64,000 nucleotides of DNA from a virus, in the IMG/VR virus record IMGVR_UViG_3300033145_000529, positions 84,198 to 148,197 of that record, one strand, 5' to 3'. Below are positions 24,176-31,666 of this stretch, piece after piece (position 1 is the stretch's first letter; each line of letters opens with the position of its first letter). A program made the position numbers and the translations under genes. The notes beneath the pieces are model-generated. The model had not been told where the DNA came from and searched no databases. It saw nothing but the letters and a program-made list of their open reading frames with translations.

Positions 24176-26137
24176 ATGGAGTCAACAATTAAATTATTTA
24201 GAGCACTACCAATAACAACTAAGGAAAAGAAGTTTGATGAAAAATTGATGGAAGCAACCATTAAGCATGGCTTTGTATTTGCACCAGAGATTGTTGCTAA
24301 CTATTCTAACTATGATGAATTGATTGAAAAAGTTGAAAGATTAGTTGGGGTAAGCTCTGAGCAAATGAATAGTTCGTTCCACAAGGCTTGGGCTAAGGTT
24401 AGAAACACAGGTATGGAACAATTAGTAGTAGAACAGATAGCACACTATCTGACTACCTATGGCAAAGAGAACCCTGAAGCATATCTGATTGAAAAGGGTA
24501 TACAGTGGGGTGTTGATGACCTTTCTGATAAGGTGTCAAATCTAGATGACATAGAATTAGATAAAGTCCAAGATGCTAACTATGTTTATATCCCTAACGA
24601 GGTACTTGACATACCAGATGTAGAGTTGGATACGATTAAACTTATCGTAATCAAAGGATACACAAAAGCTGAACTAAAGGGCAAGCTGCTTGCTTTGTTA
24701 GGACTTGGAGTTGCTTTGGGGGAAGATACGATACAAGCTGTTGTAGAGGTAGCCACGTTTGTCGGAGTTGATGACAAAGATATTGAAAAGGTTAAGAACA
24801 AGGAAGTAAATACCGCCTTGTATGACTACTTAGGTCTTTTTCCAGAAAATCCAGTTGCGTTTTTAAGGTTTATTGTTTTCAAAGCAGCAAGTAAAACGCT
24901 TTTGATAAAAGATTATAATTTGATTCAAGCGATTAGGGAAAGCAATAACTTGAATGTAATTAAACTATTTGATGACTACGAAAAGAAATATGGATTAGAA
25001 AGGTTAGCTGAGATATTTAATAGGTTCAAACCACTTTTCTTAGCTTTTAGAACAAATGAAAGACTCAAGGTAGTAGTTAATAGGATAAGAAGACTTGCTG
25101 TGAGATACCACAAACCTCTTCCAGAAGATTTCCTTAACACTGTTACAGCTAGGGTAGGAAATAGTGAGAAGATAACCCAAGGTAAATTACAATCTGAACT
25201 GAGGAGAGTAAATGTCTTCAGGAAGATACGATTAGCTTATGCACTAAAATTTAGGACAAAAGACGTGGATTCTATTTTATATAGGATAAGGAATGGTAAG
25301 GGATATGCTACTGAGTTCACCTTCGGCAATCAGACTGAAGCTCAAAGAGTATTGGACATTGTATTAGACTCAATTGCCCGTGATGTTAGTAAGAATGTAA
25401 AGGACAAGAAAATATACATTCCAGAGCATATAAATTATAGTCTACCCGCAACTGAGAAGCAGTTTACTGGTAATTTCCCATCAGGAACTTGTGTGTCACT
25501 AACTGATAATATGATTGCTGGTATCAATTGGCATAACGTTAAACACAATAGGATTGACCTTGACCTGTCTTTATTATCAGTTACAGGTAAAATTGGTTGG
25601 GATTCTTCTTATAGAACAGAAGAAGGTGATGTGCTATTCTCTGGTGATATGACTGATGCTTGTAACGGAGCATCGGAACTTTTCTATGTTAAGAAGCAGA
25701 CTAAGAAATCGTTTATAATATTCGTTAATTACTATAATTTTGACGAGGCTATAAAAGTACCGTTCAAGATATTAGTTGCACATGAGGCTACTAAGAATCT
25801 TAGAAAAAATTATATGGTTGACCCTAATAATGTTGTAGCAATTACCGAATCAAAAATTGACCAGAAGCAAAAAATACTGGGGTTGCTAATCGTTACAACA
25901 ACAGGAAGCAAGTTTTATTTTGTTGAGGCAAATATAGGCAGGTCAATAACATCAAGTGGTACTGAATTTGCCACACGAAGCAGAAAGTATCTACTAGACT
26001 TTTATGAAAACACTATTATGTTAAGTGATGTTCTTACTAAAGCTGGTGCTAAACTTGTTGGTGACAGGGATGAAGCAGATATAGACTTATCACCAGAAAC
26101 GCTTGAAAAGGATACCATATTAACTATGCTTAGGTAA
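24176..26137 (+). CDS. large protein with possible TerD-like domain, 653 aa
   Basis: The largest protein of the array. Residues about 1-400 are mainly helical. Around 455-520, RIDLDLSLLSVTGKIGWDSS, DVLFSGDMTDACNGASELFY, FIIFVNYYNF recalls the D-x-D and GD-x-T pattern of TerD-type calcium-binding beta sandwiches; this is tentative. GGGAAGGGAAAG precedes the ATG, and two structured RNAs lie in its leader, so expression is probably controlled. Role unknown. Confidence 0.75.
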   Translation: MESTIKLFRALPITTKEKKFDEKLMEATIKHGFVFAPEIVANYSNYDELIEKVERLVGVSSEQMNSSFHKAWAKVRNTGMEQLVVEQIAHYLTTYGKENPEAYLIEKGIQWGVDDLSDKVSNLDDIELDKVQDANYVYIPNEVLDIPDVELDTIKLIVIKGYTKAELKGKLLALLGLGVALGEDTIQAVVEVATFVGVDDKDIEKVKNKEVNTALYDYLGLFPENPVAFLRFIVFKAASKTLLIKDYNLIQAIRESNNLNVIKLFDDYEKKYGLERLAEIFNRFKPLFLAFRTNERLKVVVNRIRRLAVRYHKPLPEDFLNTVTARVGNSEKITQGKLQSELRRVNVFRKIRLAYALKFRTKDVDSILYRIRNGKGYATEFTFGNQTEAQRVLDIVLDSIARDVSKNVKDKKIYIPEHINYSLPATEKQFTGNFPSGTCVSLTDNMIAGINWHNVKHNRIDLDLSLLSVTGKIGWDSSYRTEEGDVLFSGDMTDACNGASELFYVKKQTKKSFIIFVNYYNFDEAIKVPFKILVAHEATKNLRKNYMVDPNNVVAITESKIDQKQKILGLLIVTTTGSKFYFVEANIGRSITSSGTEFATRSRKYLLDFYENTIMLSDVLTKAGAKLVGDRDEADIDLSPETLEKDTILTMLR

Positions 26138-26139
26138 GT

Positions 26140-26215
26140 GGGAGTATCGTCTAGGGGTTTAGGACACCAGTTTCTCAGACTGGTAACGGGAGTTCGATTC
26201 TCCCTACCCCTACCA
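26140..26215 (+). tRNA. tRNA-Glu(CTC)
   Basis: Acceptor GGGAGTA/TACCCCT with one A-C mismatch, anticodon loop TTCTCAG, discriminator A and CCA whose A is also the A of the next ATG. Confidence 0.85.
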
Positions 26216-26424
26216 TGTGGGTATACATTTATGGAGATAAGATTAAACGAGTTGTGTATGGGTGGGTATGCCCCCATTGTGGCACGACTTGGATAGGTAA
26301 TTTTCTAAGTACTTGTCCAAAATGCAAATCTACACTTTGTCTGAGTCAAGAATTTATAACAAAAGCTAATGAAAAAGCGTGGAAAGCGTATGATTTACAA
26401 AAGATTAGTGCGAAACTTCATTAG
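26215..26424 (+). CDS. zinc-ribbon protein, 69 aa, starting in tRNA CCA
   Basis: The ATG shares its A with the 3' CCA of tRNA-Glu. No other start or ribosome-binding site exists. The protein has CPHCGTTW..CPKCKSTL, a zinc ribbon. This is the clearest case of a start codon fused to a tRNA end. Confidence 0.65.
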   Translation: MWVYIYGDKIKRVVYGWVCPHCGTTWIGNFLSTCPKCKSTLCLSQEFITKANEKAWKAYDLQKISAKLH

Positions 26425-26500
26425 GAGGTTATGTGATGAAACTATTTAGTTACTTTGGTGTAAATAACAAGAAATGATGGGTATGAAGCTTTTATAGGTG

Positions 26501-26574
26501 GGGAACGTAGCTCAACGTGGAGCAGTGGTCTTATATGCCAAAGGTTGTAGGTTCAAATCCTACCGTTCCTACCA
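26501..26574 (+). tRNA. tRNA-Ile(TAT)
   Basis: Acceptor GGGAACG/CGTTCCT, anticodon loop CTTATAT, T-loop TTCAAAT, discriminator A, encoded CCA. UAU reads AUA directly; most bacteria use a modified CAU tRNA instead. Confidence 0.82.
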
Positions 26575-26575
26575 T

Positions 26576-26652
26576 CCCCCTATAGTCTAATGGAATTAAA
26601 ACGGTGGGCTACGAACCCACAGTTGCGAGTTCGAATCTCGCTAGGGGGTCCA
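26576..26652 (+). tRNA. tRNA-Arg(ACG)
   Basis: Acceptor CCCCCTA/TAGGGGG, anticodon loop CTACGAA, discriminator T, encoded CCA. One base separates it from the previous tRNA, so they share a precursor. Confidence 0.9.
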
Positions 26653-26670
26653 GTAAACCCATTTCGGGGG

Positions 26671-26791
26671 TGTGAGTAGTCTCACTATACGTGTAGGGAG
26701 TATGAGAAGCCGTGTACAGAGTGTACATTGATGTTACGAAACTATCATACGACAGCCTTGCTGTTGAAGTAAGCGTTCGCTTAATTGTATG
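26671..26791 (+). ncRNA. multi-hairpin leader enclosing a start codon
   Basis: Hairpins: GTGAG/CTCAC (26672-26685), GTACA/TGTAC (26714-26726), ACAGC/GCTGT (26752-26764), TAAGC/GCTTA (26770-26783). The last two sit in a stem CATAC/GTATG (26746-26750 with 26787-26791) whose 3' arm contains the ATG of the next gene. No ribosome binding site precedes that ATG, suggesting structure-controlled initiation or a separate RNA. Confidence 0.45.
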
Positions 26792-27025
26792 ACAATAAAC
26801 AAAAGAGCTTACTCACCCACCGAAATAGGTTTACGAATGGAGAAGGTAGTACCATTAAGACAACAAATAACTAAGGTTGTTCAGAATAATCCTCATTTAG
26901 ATAATAGTTTTCTTGTGTCAGGTTGTCTTTGTTCTCATTGGAACGACCTTGAAGAATGCGATAAATGTCTTGTAAGATTTTATTGTTATACTCATTTTAG
27001 AGTGAAAATTGCCCCTGTAGTGTAA
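26789..27025 (+). CDS. CRF-tag protein, 78 aa
   Basis: CDKCLVRFYCYT (Cys57, 60, 66) lies near the C-terminus, preceded by SGCLCSHW, which adds two cysteines. The first half is basic and helical. The last six residues and the stop lie inside tRNA-Arg(TCT). The start is in a stem (26671-26791). Confidence 0.7.
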   Translation: MTINKRAYSPTEIGLRMEKVVPLRQQITKVVQNNPHLDNSFLVSGCLCSHWNDLEECDKCLVRFYCYTHFRVKIAPVV

Positions 27026-27086
27026 ATGGAGAACACATTAGTCTTCTAAGCTAATAGTCCGAGTTCAAATCTCGGCAGGGGTGCCA
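27011..27086 (+). tRNA. tRNA-Arg(TCT)
   Basis: Acceptor GCCCCTG/CAGGGGT, anticodon loop CTTCTAA, discriminator G, encoded CCA. Reads AGA. Its 5' end encodes the tail of the upstream protein. Confidence 0.9.
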
Positions 27087-27087
27087 G

Positions 27088-27243
27088 AGTACTTAGGATG
27101 CGGTAGCGTTTACAAGGTGAAAACTGATAGGTATTAGCTGAAATAACGTCAAAAGCACTTTGATAGAAAAGCTAATAGTGTGGAATACCGAGAACTATTA
27201 GCTAGGCACAGAGGAAAAACCGATAGCCTTTATCCTAAGTACC
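27088..27243 (+). ncRNA. candidate structured RNA B between tRNAs
   Basis: AGTACTTAGGAT (27088-27099) pairs with ATCCTAAGTAC (27232-27242), 11 bp perfect. Inside, AGCTAATAGT pairs with ACTATTAGCT (27170-27179 with 27194-27203) and TCAAA with TTTGA. No ORF. It begins 1 base after tRNA-Arg CCA and ends 6 bases before the next tRNA-like gene, so it can be released by tRNA processing. Confidence 0.6.
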
Positions 27244-27249
27244 CTTTAT

Positions 27250-27330
27250 CTCGCTGTAGTCGGGGCGGTTTCCTAAACCGTTATCCGTAAATCGGAACTG
27301 TAACTGTGGGTTCGAATCCCATCAGCGAGT
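27250..27330 (+). tRNA. atypical tRNA, anticodon CCT
   Basis: Acceptor CTCGCTG/CAGCGAG and a T-arm (TTCGAAT) are good, and the stem GCGGT/ACCGT holds a 7-base loop TTCCTAA. Only about 8 bases lie where a D-arm should be, and the variable region is about 23 bases. CCT would be Arg, but this could be decayed or specialised. Confidence 0.5.
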
Positions 27331-27364
27331 CGTATGCTAGTGTAGTCGAATTAGGCAAGTCATA

Positions 27365-27650
27365 ATGAATGATTTAGAAAAGAGAGAATACCAAAGGAAT
27401 TGGTATCATAATCATAAGAAGCAAGCTAGAGCTTGCAGGAATAGACGCAAAGACAAGATAATGGTATAAAGAATATAAGAGTACGCTATTTTGTCATGAA
27501 TGTGGAGAGAATCACCCATGTTTAACCATGATAGCCACATCCAATGTTTTATCATCATTTGGATGATGAAAGCTCAAGCAAGCAGGTTGGTCTATTGAAC
27601 GTATAAAAGAGGAAATAGATAAATGTGAGAATTGTCATAGAAAAGGTTCT
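27365..27650 (+). pseudogene. broken HNH endonuclease
   Basis: MNDLEKREYQRNWYHNHKKQ.. runs to a TAA; then other frames give STLFCHECGENHPC, FHHLDDE, GWSIERIKEEIDKCENCHRK. Together these are an HNH nuclease of the same type as 34707-35036, with at least two frameshifts. Confidence 0.7.
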
Positions 27651-27665
27651 TGGGGGAAATGTTTT

Positions 27666-27743
27666 GCTGGTGTAGCCCAATAAGGTAGAGGCAACAGCCT
27701 TAGAAGCTGTTCAGTGAGAGTCCGAATCTCTCCACCAGTACCA
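27666..27743 (+). tRNA. tRNA-Leu(TAG)
   Basis: Acceptor GCTGGTG/CACCAGT, anticodon loop CTTAGAA, discriminator A, encoded CCA. The variable region is only 5 bases, whereas bacterial Leu tRNAs normally have a long arm. Confidence 0.82.
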
Positions 27744-27755
27744 AAAGAGAATAAG

Positions 27756-28145
27756 ATGTATTTATACACGACAACTGACAATAGAACGATGAAAAGACAC
27801 TGGCATTTTGGTGGGAGAGAGTGTGATGGGTGTCAATATAGGTTTGAATGCTTTACTAGTAATAGAATCCATATTAAACTTGTGAAGGTGGATGTTACAG
27901 AGATACCTCACCTTTACCAACAGTGTGATAGATTCAAAGCGGAATTCCATTTACCAAAGTGTTTAAGACTTGGACTCTATAAACAAATAGCGGATTGTGG
28001 TTTTTGGAGTAGGAGTTACAGACAAAATTTCGGTGATGGATTCAAACTAGGAGCAATAATTGAAGAAGAAGATGAATATATTGATATAGAACGTGCGTGG
28101 GTGAAGTTTCCAGTTACTCTGTTTATAACTGGTACAATGAGATAA
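27756..28145 (+). CDS. CRF-tag protein, 129 aa
   Basis: ATG 27756 follows the tRNA-Leu CCA by 12 bases with AAGAGA before it. The CRF tag CDGCQYRFECFT (Cys23, 26, 32) is N-terminal. The C-terminal 80 residues (CDRFKAEFHLPKCLRLGLYK, WVKFPVTLFITG) look like a beta-rich domain. It ends 1 base before tRNA-Asp. Confidence 0.75.
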   Translation: MYLYTTTDNRTMKRHWHFGGRECDGCQYRFECFTSNRIHIKLVKVDVTEIPHLYQQCDRFKAEFHLPKCLRLGLYKQIADCGFWSRSYRQNFGDGFKLGAIIEEEDEYIDIERAWVKFPVTLFITGTMR

Positions 28146-28146
28146 T

Positions 28147-28219
28147 GGTCTATAGGTGTTAATGGTGAGCATGCATCCCTGTCAAGGATGAGGGACGGGC
28201 TCGAAACCCGTATAGACCG
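28147..28219 (+). tRNA. tRNA-Asp(GTC)
   Basis: Acceptor GGTCTAT/ATAGACC, anticodon loop CTGTCAA, discriminator G, no CCA. An ATG occurs 2 bases downstream (28222) but opens only a 19-codon frame overlapping the next gene. Confidence 0.92.
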
Positions 28220-28255
28220 CTATGAAAAATATAGATGACCTTAAAGGAGAGGAAC

Positions 28256-28486
28256 ATGAGAGAATTAAAAGTCACAGATGATGAGCTAGATATGTTACAC
28301 GGAGCACTTGTACTTCAATCGTGTTGTAATGGTGTATACTGTGTAAGTTCGTATGAAAAAGCTTTAAATGGTGATAAGGAAGAACTAGATGAGTATAAAT
28401 TTCATGGACATACTTTTGAGCAAATAAAAGAAGGAATTGCTCCACTTCTTTCTGTTATGGAGAAGGTTAAAACACTTTGGGAGTAA
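28256..28486 (+). CDS. hypothetical protein, 76 aa
   Basis: AAAGGAGAGG lies 4 bases before ATG 28256, so this start is preferred. Acidic, helical protein with no known motif (MRELKVTDDELDMLHGALVL). It may be coupled to the 19-codon frame that begins beside tRNA-Asp. Confidence 0.6.
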   Translation: MRELKVTDDELDMLHGALVLQSCCNGVYCVSSYEKALNGDKEELDEYKFHGHTFEQIKEGIAPLLSVMEKVKTLWE

Positions 28487-28507
28487 GCTAAGAAAGAATG
28501 AGGGTAA

Positions 28508-28583
28508 GGCACTGTAGCTAATTGGCAAAGGCGGTCGCCTGCAAAGCGATTTTAAGTGGGTTCGATTCCCACCAGTGCTTCCA
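28508..28583 (+). tRNA. tRNA-Cys(GCA)
   Basis: Acceptor GGCACTG/CAGTGCT, anticodon loop CTGCAAA, discriminator T, encoded CCA. Given the many cysteine-rich small proteins, a phage Cys tRNA is fitting. Confidence 0.92.
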
Positions 28584-28593
28584 AAGGAGATAA

Positions 28594-29112
28594 ATGAAAG
28601 ATTATTATAAGATTTTAGGTGTGGCTAGGGACGCTTCTCCAGAGGAGATAAAAAGGGCATATAGGAGACTAGCGAAACAATGGCATCCTGATGTAAATAA
28701 ATCTCTAGAAGCAGAAGCGAAATTTAAAGAAATAAATGAAGCTTACGAATCTTTAACGTCAAAGAGAACGCTGAATGGTACATTTGACCCGTTCGATGTT
28801 TTCTTCAGAGAGTTTAGTTCTTTTGGTGGCATCTTCAGTGGTCAAAATATTAATGTAATTAGAACAAGAAGGATAAGCTTATCTGTTGATTGGTTAACCA
28901 TGATTTTAGGTGGTGAGATTGTTGTTAATTTGGATGGGGAAAGAATTACATTGAAAGCTCCCCCACTATCTCAAGCAGGGCAAACAATTCACATTAAAGT
29001 TTATGGTGTTGATAACTATTTTACTTTGCAACCAAATTTACCAAGGTCATTGAGCGAGGAACAGAAAAAGAGTCTGGAAAATTTGAGAAATACATTGAAA
29101 GATGAATACTAA
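28594..29112 (+). CDS. DnaJ-type co-chaperone, 172 aa
   Basis: J domain at residues 1-65: [23 protein letters not shown] motif in WHPDVNK, and the YESLTS end. No Gly/Phe region or zinc fingers; the C-terminal ~100 residues form one substrate-binding-like beta domain. It likely directs host DnaK to a phage protein. AAAGGAG follows the tRNA CCA directly. Confidence 0.85.
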   Translation: MKDYYKILGVARDASPEEIKRAYRRLAKQWHPDVNKSLEAEAKFKEINEAYESLTSKRTLNGTFDPFDVFFREFSSFGGIFSGQNINVIRTRRISLSVDWLTMILGGEIVVNLDGERITLKAPPLSQAGQTIHIKVYGVDNYFTLQPNLPRSLSEEQKKSLENLRNTLKDEY

Positions 29113-29346
29113 ACAAATTGGTGATATATCATAAGCTAATATAGAAGTTAAATTACTTTCCAAAGGATATACTGTTTTAGTCCCACGTGATAATGATAGG
29201 TATGATTTAGTAATAGATAAAGATGGTGCGTTTAAAAGGATACAGTGTAAGACTAGTCGTTTAAGGAATGGAGCAATCGTGTTCAAAACGGTCAGTTCTG
29301 AGTACCATAGAGGTGGATGACTTGGGCTAAAGATTATGAAATATAA
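29102..29346 (+). pseudogene. PD-(D/E)XK endonuclease with stop and internal deletion
   Basis: [10 protein letters not shown], then TAA at codon 11 (29132-29134, probably GAA to TAA), then ANIEVKLLSKGYTVLVPRDN, DRYDLVIDKDGAFKRIQCKT, RLRNGAIVFK: the catalytic N-half of the PDDEXK_5 family. After TGA, a shifted frame gives MTWAKDYEI, the family's usual C-terminus. The middle (VYC.. segment) is deleted. Confidence 0.7.
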
Positions 29347-29348
29347 TT

Positions 29349-29424
29349 TCTGGTGTACTACAATTGGTAGTAGAATCGGCTGTTAACCGAGCATATGTTG
29401 GTTCGAATCCAACCATCAGAGCCA
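29349..29424 (+). tRNA. tRNA-Asn(GTT)
   Basis: Acceptor TCTGGTG/CATCAGA, anticodon loop CTGTTAA, discriminator G, encoded CCA. Confidence 0.92.
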
Positions 29425-29428
29425 AAAT

Positions 29429-29500
29429 GGGGGTATCTGCTAGTGGCTAGGCACTCAGGTTTTCACCCTGAAAACGGGAGTTCGATTCTCCCTACCCCTG
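29429..29500 (+). tRNA. tRNA-Glu(TTC)
   Basis: Acceptor GGGGGTA/TACCCCT, anticodon loop TTTTCAC, discriminator G, no CCA. Four bases after tRNA-Asn. Confidence 0.92.
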
Positions 29501-29607
29501 CTCATATTAAACTAGTTCATGAGATTGCTGATGATGTTCTAATAAGAATTATTAATGATATAAATAACTTATTGGCAGTGTGTCCGAATCGTCACAAAAG
29601 AATATGA
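29501..29607 (+). pseudogene. C-terminal remnant of an HNH endonuclease
   Basis: The frame HIKLVHEIADDVLIRIINDI, NNLLAVCPNRHKRI ends as many phage HNH proteins do (N-x2-NL-x-VCPN-x-H). No start or catalytic core remains; upstream is tRNA-Glu. Confidence 0.45.
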
Positions 29608-29617
29608 TAATAAGAAT

Positions 29618-29692
29618 AGCGGGGAGATTGTTGGTTATCCGTTAGCTCTCATAAAGCTAACTACGTGGGTTCAATTCCCACCTCCGCCACCA
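29618..29692 (+). tRNA. tRNA-Met(CAT)
   Basis: Anticodon loop CTCATAA in stem TAGCT/AGCTA. Acceptor AGCGGGG/CTCCGCC with an A-C mismatch at the first pair. It lacks the three G-C anticodon-stem pairs of initiators, so elongator Met or an Ile (modified CAU) is likelier. CCA shares its A with the next ATG. Confidence 0.82.
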
Positions 29693-30063
29693 TGAAAATA
29701 TTTATATTAGATGATATGCCTAATAGACAACAATTTTTATCTTGTGCTATGTCTAAAATATACGGTGGTGATTCACATTGTATAGTTGCAGATAGTTTTA
29801 GTAATGCTGTCAAGGTATTTGAAGAACATAAGGAATTTGATATTATGTTTTTAGACCATGATTTGGGTGGGAAGATTTATGTTGATTCAGAAGACCCTAA
29901 TACTGGTTATCAAGTAGTTAAATACATGGCAGAGCATGACATTAAAGGTAAAGAAATTATTGTGCATAGTTTAAACTTTGCGGGAGTTCAAAATATGTTA
30001 GCAATATTACCAAAGCACGCAAAATATGTACCATATACCATTTTACACTCTTCAAGATTATAG
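29692..30063 (+). CDS. cyclic-phosphate-processing receiver-like protein, 123 aa
   Basis: MKIFILDDMPNRQQFL, DIMFLDHDLGG, TGYQVVKYMAEHDIKGKEII, VHSLNFAGVQNM fit the receiver-like 'cREC' family, which I recall being linked with RNA-end 2',3'-cyclic phosphate processing. The start ATG shares its A with the CCA of tRNA-Met. In a tRNA array it could assist tRNA repair, but that is inference. Confidence 0.72.
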   Translation: MKIFILDDMPNRQQFLSCAMSKIYGGDSHCIVADSFSNAVKVFEEHKEFDIMFLDHDLGGKIYVDSEDPNTGYQVVKYMAEHDIKGKEIIVHSLNFAGVQNMLAILPKHAKYVPYTILHSSRL

Positions 30064-30065
30064 AT

Positions 30066-30137
30066 TCTCCTGTAGTCTAATAGGTAGGACGGTTGGTTCT
30101 GAACCAGCTATTTCAGGTTCGAATCCTGACAGGAGAA
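30066..30137 (+). tRNA. tRNA-Gln(CTG)
   Basis: Acceptor TCTCCTG/CAGGAGA, anticodon loop TTCTGAA, discriminator A, no CCA. Confidence 0.9.
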
Positions 30138-30208
30138 CAGGAAAATAAGGTGTATCGGCAAGGTAGGATAGATGAGGAACTTAAAATACTGTAGTAATAC
30201 TTTGTTGA

Positions 30209-30382
30209 ATGAAAAGATACGCTTGTTTGTATTGTAGTTATATCTATTATAGAGTCAAACCTAGATGGTGCAGAAGGTGTTTTAGTATCAGTATTTATGA
30301 AATAGATACAAATGGTTATGTCAAGAGAGGTTTAGACTTAGGTGATAAGACGCAAGAGAAGTTAAAGAATTGCGTATGGTGA
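30209..30382 (+). CDS. small zinc-ribbon protein, 57 aa
   Basis: CLYCSYIYYRVKPRWCRRCF forms a compact CxxC..CxxC ribbon; the C-terminus is charged. Its stop TGA falls within the first bases of tRNA-His. No clear ribosome binding site. Confidence 0.5.
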   Translation: MKRYACLYCSYIYYRVKPRWCRRCFSISIYEIDTNGYVKRGLDLGDKTQEKLKNCVW

Positions 30383-30453
30383 CGGTCATTCAATGGTAGG
30401 AAGCCTCGCTGTGACCGAGGTAATGTAGGGTTCGAATCCCTCCCGTCACCCCA
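30378..30453 (+). tRNA. tRNA-His(GTG)
   Basis: G-1 encoded, acceptor GTGACGG/CCGTCAC, C73, anticodon loop CTGTGAC. CCA overlaps the ATG of the next gene. Confidence 0.92.
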
Positions 30454-30974
30454 TGAATCTAAGAGATAACATAGAAGCTTTAGGTTGCAGAATAGAAGGT
30501 GATTTCACTTTACATTCTGGTGCGAAGAGTAATGTAAAGTGGGATATTGAAAAGCTTTATTCTGATTATGCTTTACACGAGAGATTGTTTTACCTCAGAC
30601 CTTGGCACAGGGAAATCTTAAAATTTATAGGAGGTAGAGATGTCCTTATCGTGGGTATTCCTACTGGTGGAGAGAGATTGATGTATGATTTTGGTAGGCA
30701 CTATAAACTTAGATATGGTGACTCAAAATACCACCTTGCTCCCTGTATGAAAAATTGGGATGCTATTATAATAGATGATGTGTTGACTACTGGAGCAACT
30801 ATTAGGGAATTATTCGATAAAGTTCACATTCTAGGTGTAGCAGTTCTTGTTAACCGTTCAAAGCTAACTAAAATCAATAATAAACCTATTATCTCAGGAG
30901 TTTTTGCTGATGAATTTGATGGGAGATTCAAAGCCTGTAATTGCACCCAAGTATTGCATTGTGGCGGAGGTTAG
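30453..30974 (+). CDS. orotate-phosphoribosyltransferase-like protein
   Basis: The PRPP-binding signature IIIDDVLTTGATIRE is present, with GDFTLHSGAKSNVKWDIEKL near the N-terminus as in PyrE (F.L.SG..S..Y.D). 173 residues. It may make OMP or act on another base. The ATG shares the A of tRNA-His CCA, with no ribosome binding site. The C-terminus has CNCTQVLHC, unusual for PyrE. Confidence 0.8.
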   Translation: MNLRDNIEALGCRIEGDFTLHSGAKSNVKWDIEKLYSDYALHERLFYLRPWHREILKFIGGRDVLIVGIPTGGERLMYDFGRHYKLRYGDSKYHLAPCMKNWDAIIIDDVLTTGATIRELFDKVHILGVAVLVNRSKLTKINNKPIISGVFADEFDGRFKACNCTQVLHCGGG

Positions 30975-30981
30975 CAGAGGC

Positions 30982-31010
30982 TTGACTTTTAACGTGGCTT
31001 GTGGTATTAT
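30982..31010 (+). promoter_or_regulatory. sigma70-type promoter P6
   Basis: TTGACT, 17-base spacer ending GGCTTGTGG, then TATTAT. The G of GTG 31017 is 7 bases after the -10, the expected +1. Confidence 0.8.
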
Positions 31011-31016
31011 AATAGT

Positions 31017-31373
31017 GTGGACATAGTAATAGACCAAGAAGATACAATCTACCGTTATAAGTGCAACGAGCAATGTGATAATTGTCCGATGCGGTATGTT
31101 TGCTGGACACACAGGAAAGATGGTAATACTCTCCACTTAAAAGGACAATCCTATTTAGACCCGATGACTCGTGCTAGAGTGGGTTTGTTCGCAGGCAACC
31201 AAGAGACTTTATGTCCTTGGTGTTATCGAATAGAAAAGAAGGATGTAGCACGTAAACTTGGCGAAACTTGTCCCACTTGTGGTCATTATATAACATGTGA
31301 TAGTTGTATCAGAGATTGTAACCTCAGAAATGACCTCTATAACACTGATGGTGATTGCCTTATGACAAAGTAA
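31017..31373 (+). CDS. CRF-tag and zinc-site protein, 118 aa, probably leaderless
   Basis: The tag CDNCPMRYVCWT (Cys20, 23, 29; RY variant) is near the N-terminus. Two more Cys clusters follow (CPWCYRI..CPTCGHYITC, CDSCIRDC). GTG 31017 is at the expected +1 of P6; an upstream ATG (30999) lies inside the promoter. So the mRNA would be leaderless. Confidence 0.75.
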   Translation: MDIVIDQEDTIYRYKCNEQCDNCPMRYVCWTHRKDGNTLHLKGQSYLDPMTRARVGLFAGNQETLCPWCYRIEKKDVARKLGETCPTCGHYITCDSCIRDCNLRNDLYNTDGDCLMTK

Positions 31374-31385
31374 GGAGAGGAATAT

Positions 31386-31583
31386 ATGGAAATACACGAA
31401 GGAAAACAGACACGAAATTACAGAATGTTCATCAAAATTGGGACTAAAAAACAATTAGATGCTATTGGAAAAAGTGGTGCTGGTGGGTTTAAGAAGGTTG
31501 AGCTTATGATTACTAGCAACTTTGATTTAATGGTTTCTGATTGCGATAAACCTTATTGGGTGGAACTGAAGTATAAAACTTAA
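31386..31583 (+). CDS. hypothetical protein, 65 aa
   Basis: AAGGAGAGG before ATG 31386. Beta-rich (YRMFIKIGTKKQLDAIGKSG, KKVELMITSNFDLMVSDCDK). Not recognised. Confidence 0.6.
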   Translation: MEIHEGKQTRNYRMFIKIGTKKQLDAIGKSGAGGFKKVELMITSNFDLMVSDCDKPYWVELKYKT

Positions 31584-31589
31584 TCGAAA

Positions 31590-31666
31590 GCTCAGGTGAT
31601 GCAATAGGCAGACGGACACGTTTCAAAAACGTGGTTTTGAGAGTTCGAATCTCTCTCTGAGCACCA
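31590..31666 (+). tRNA. tRNA-Leu(CAA)
   Basis: Acceptor GCTCAGG/TCTGAGC, anticodon stem CACGT/ACGTG with loop TTCAAAA, discriminator A, CCA overlapping the next ATG. Variable region 5 bases, unlike normal Leu tRNAs. Confidence 0.82.
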
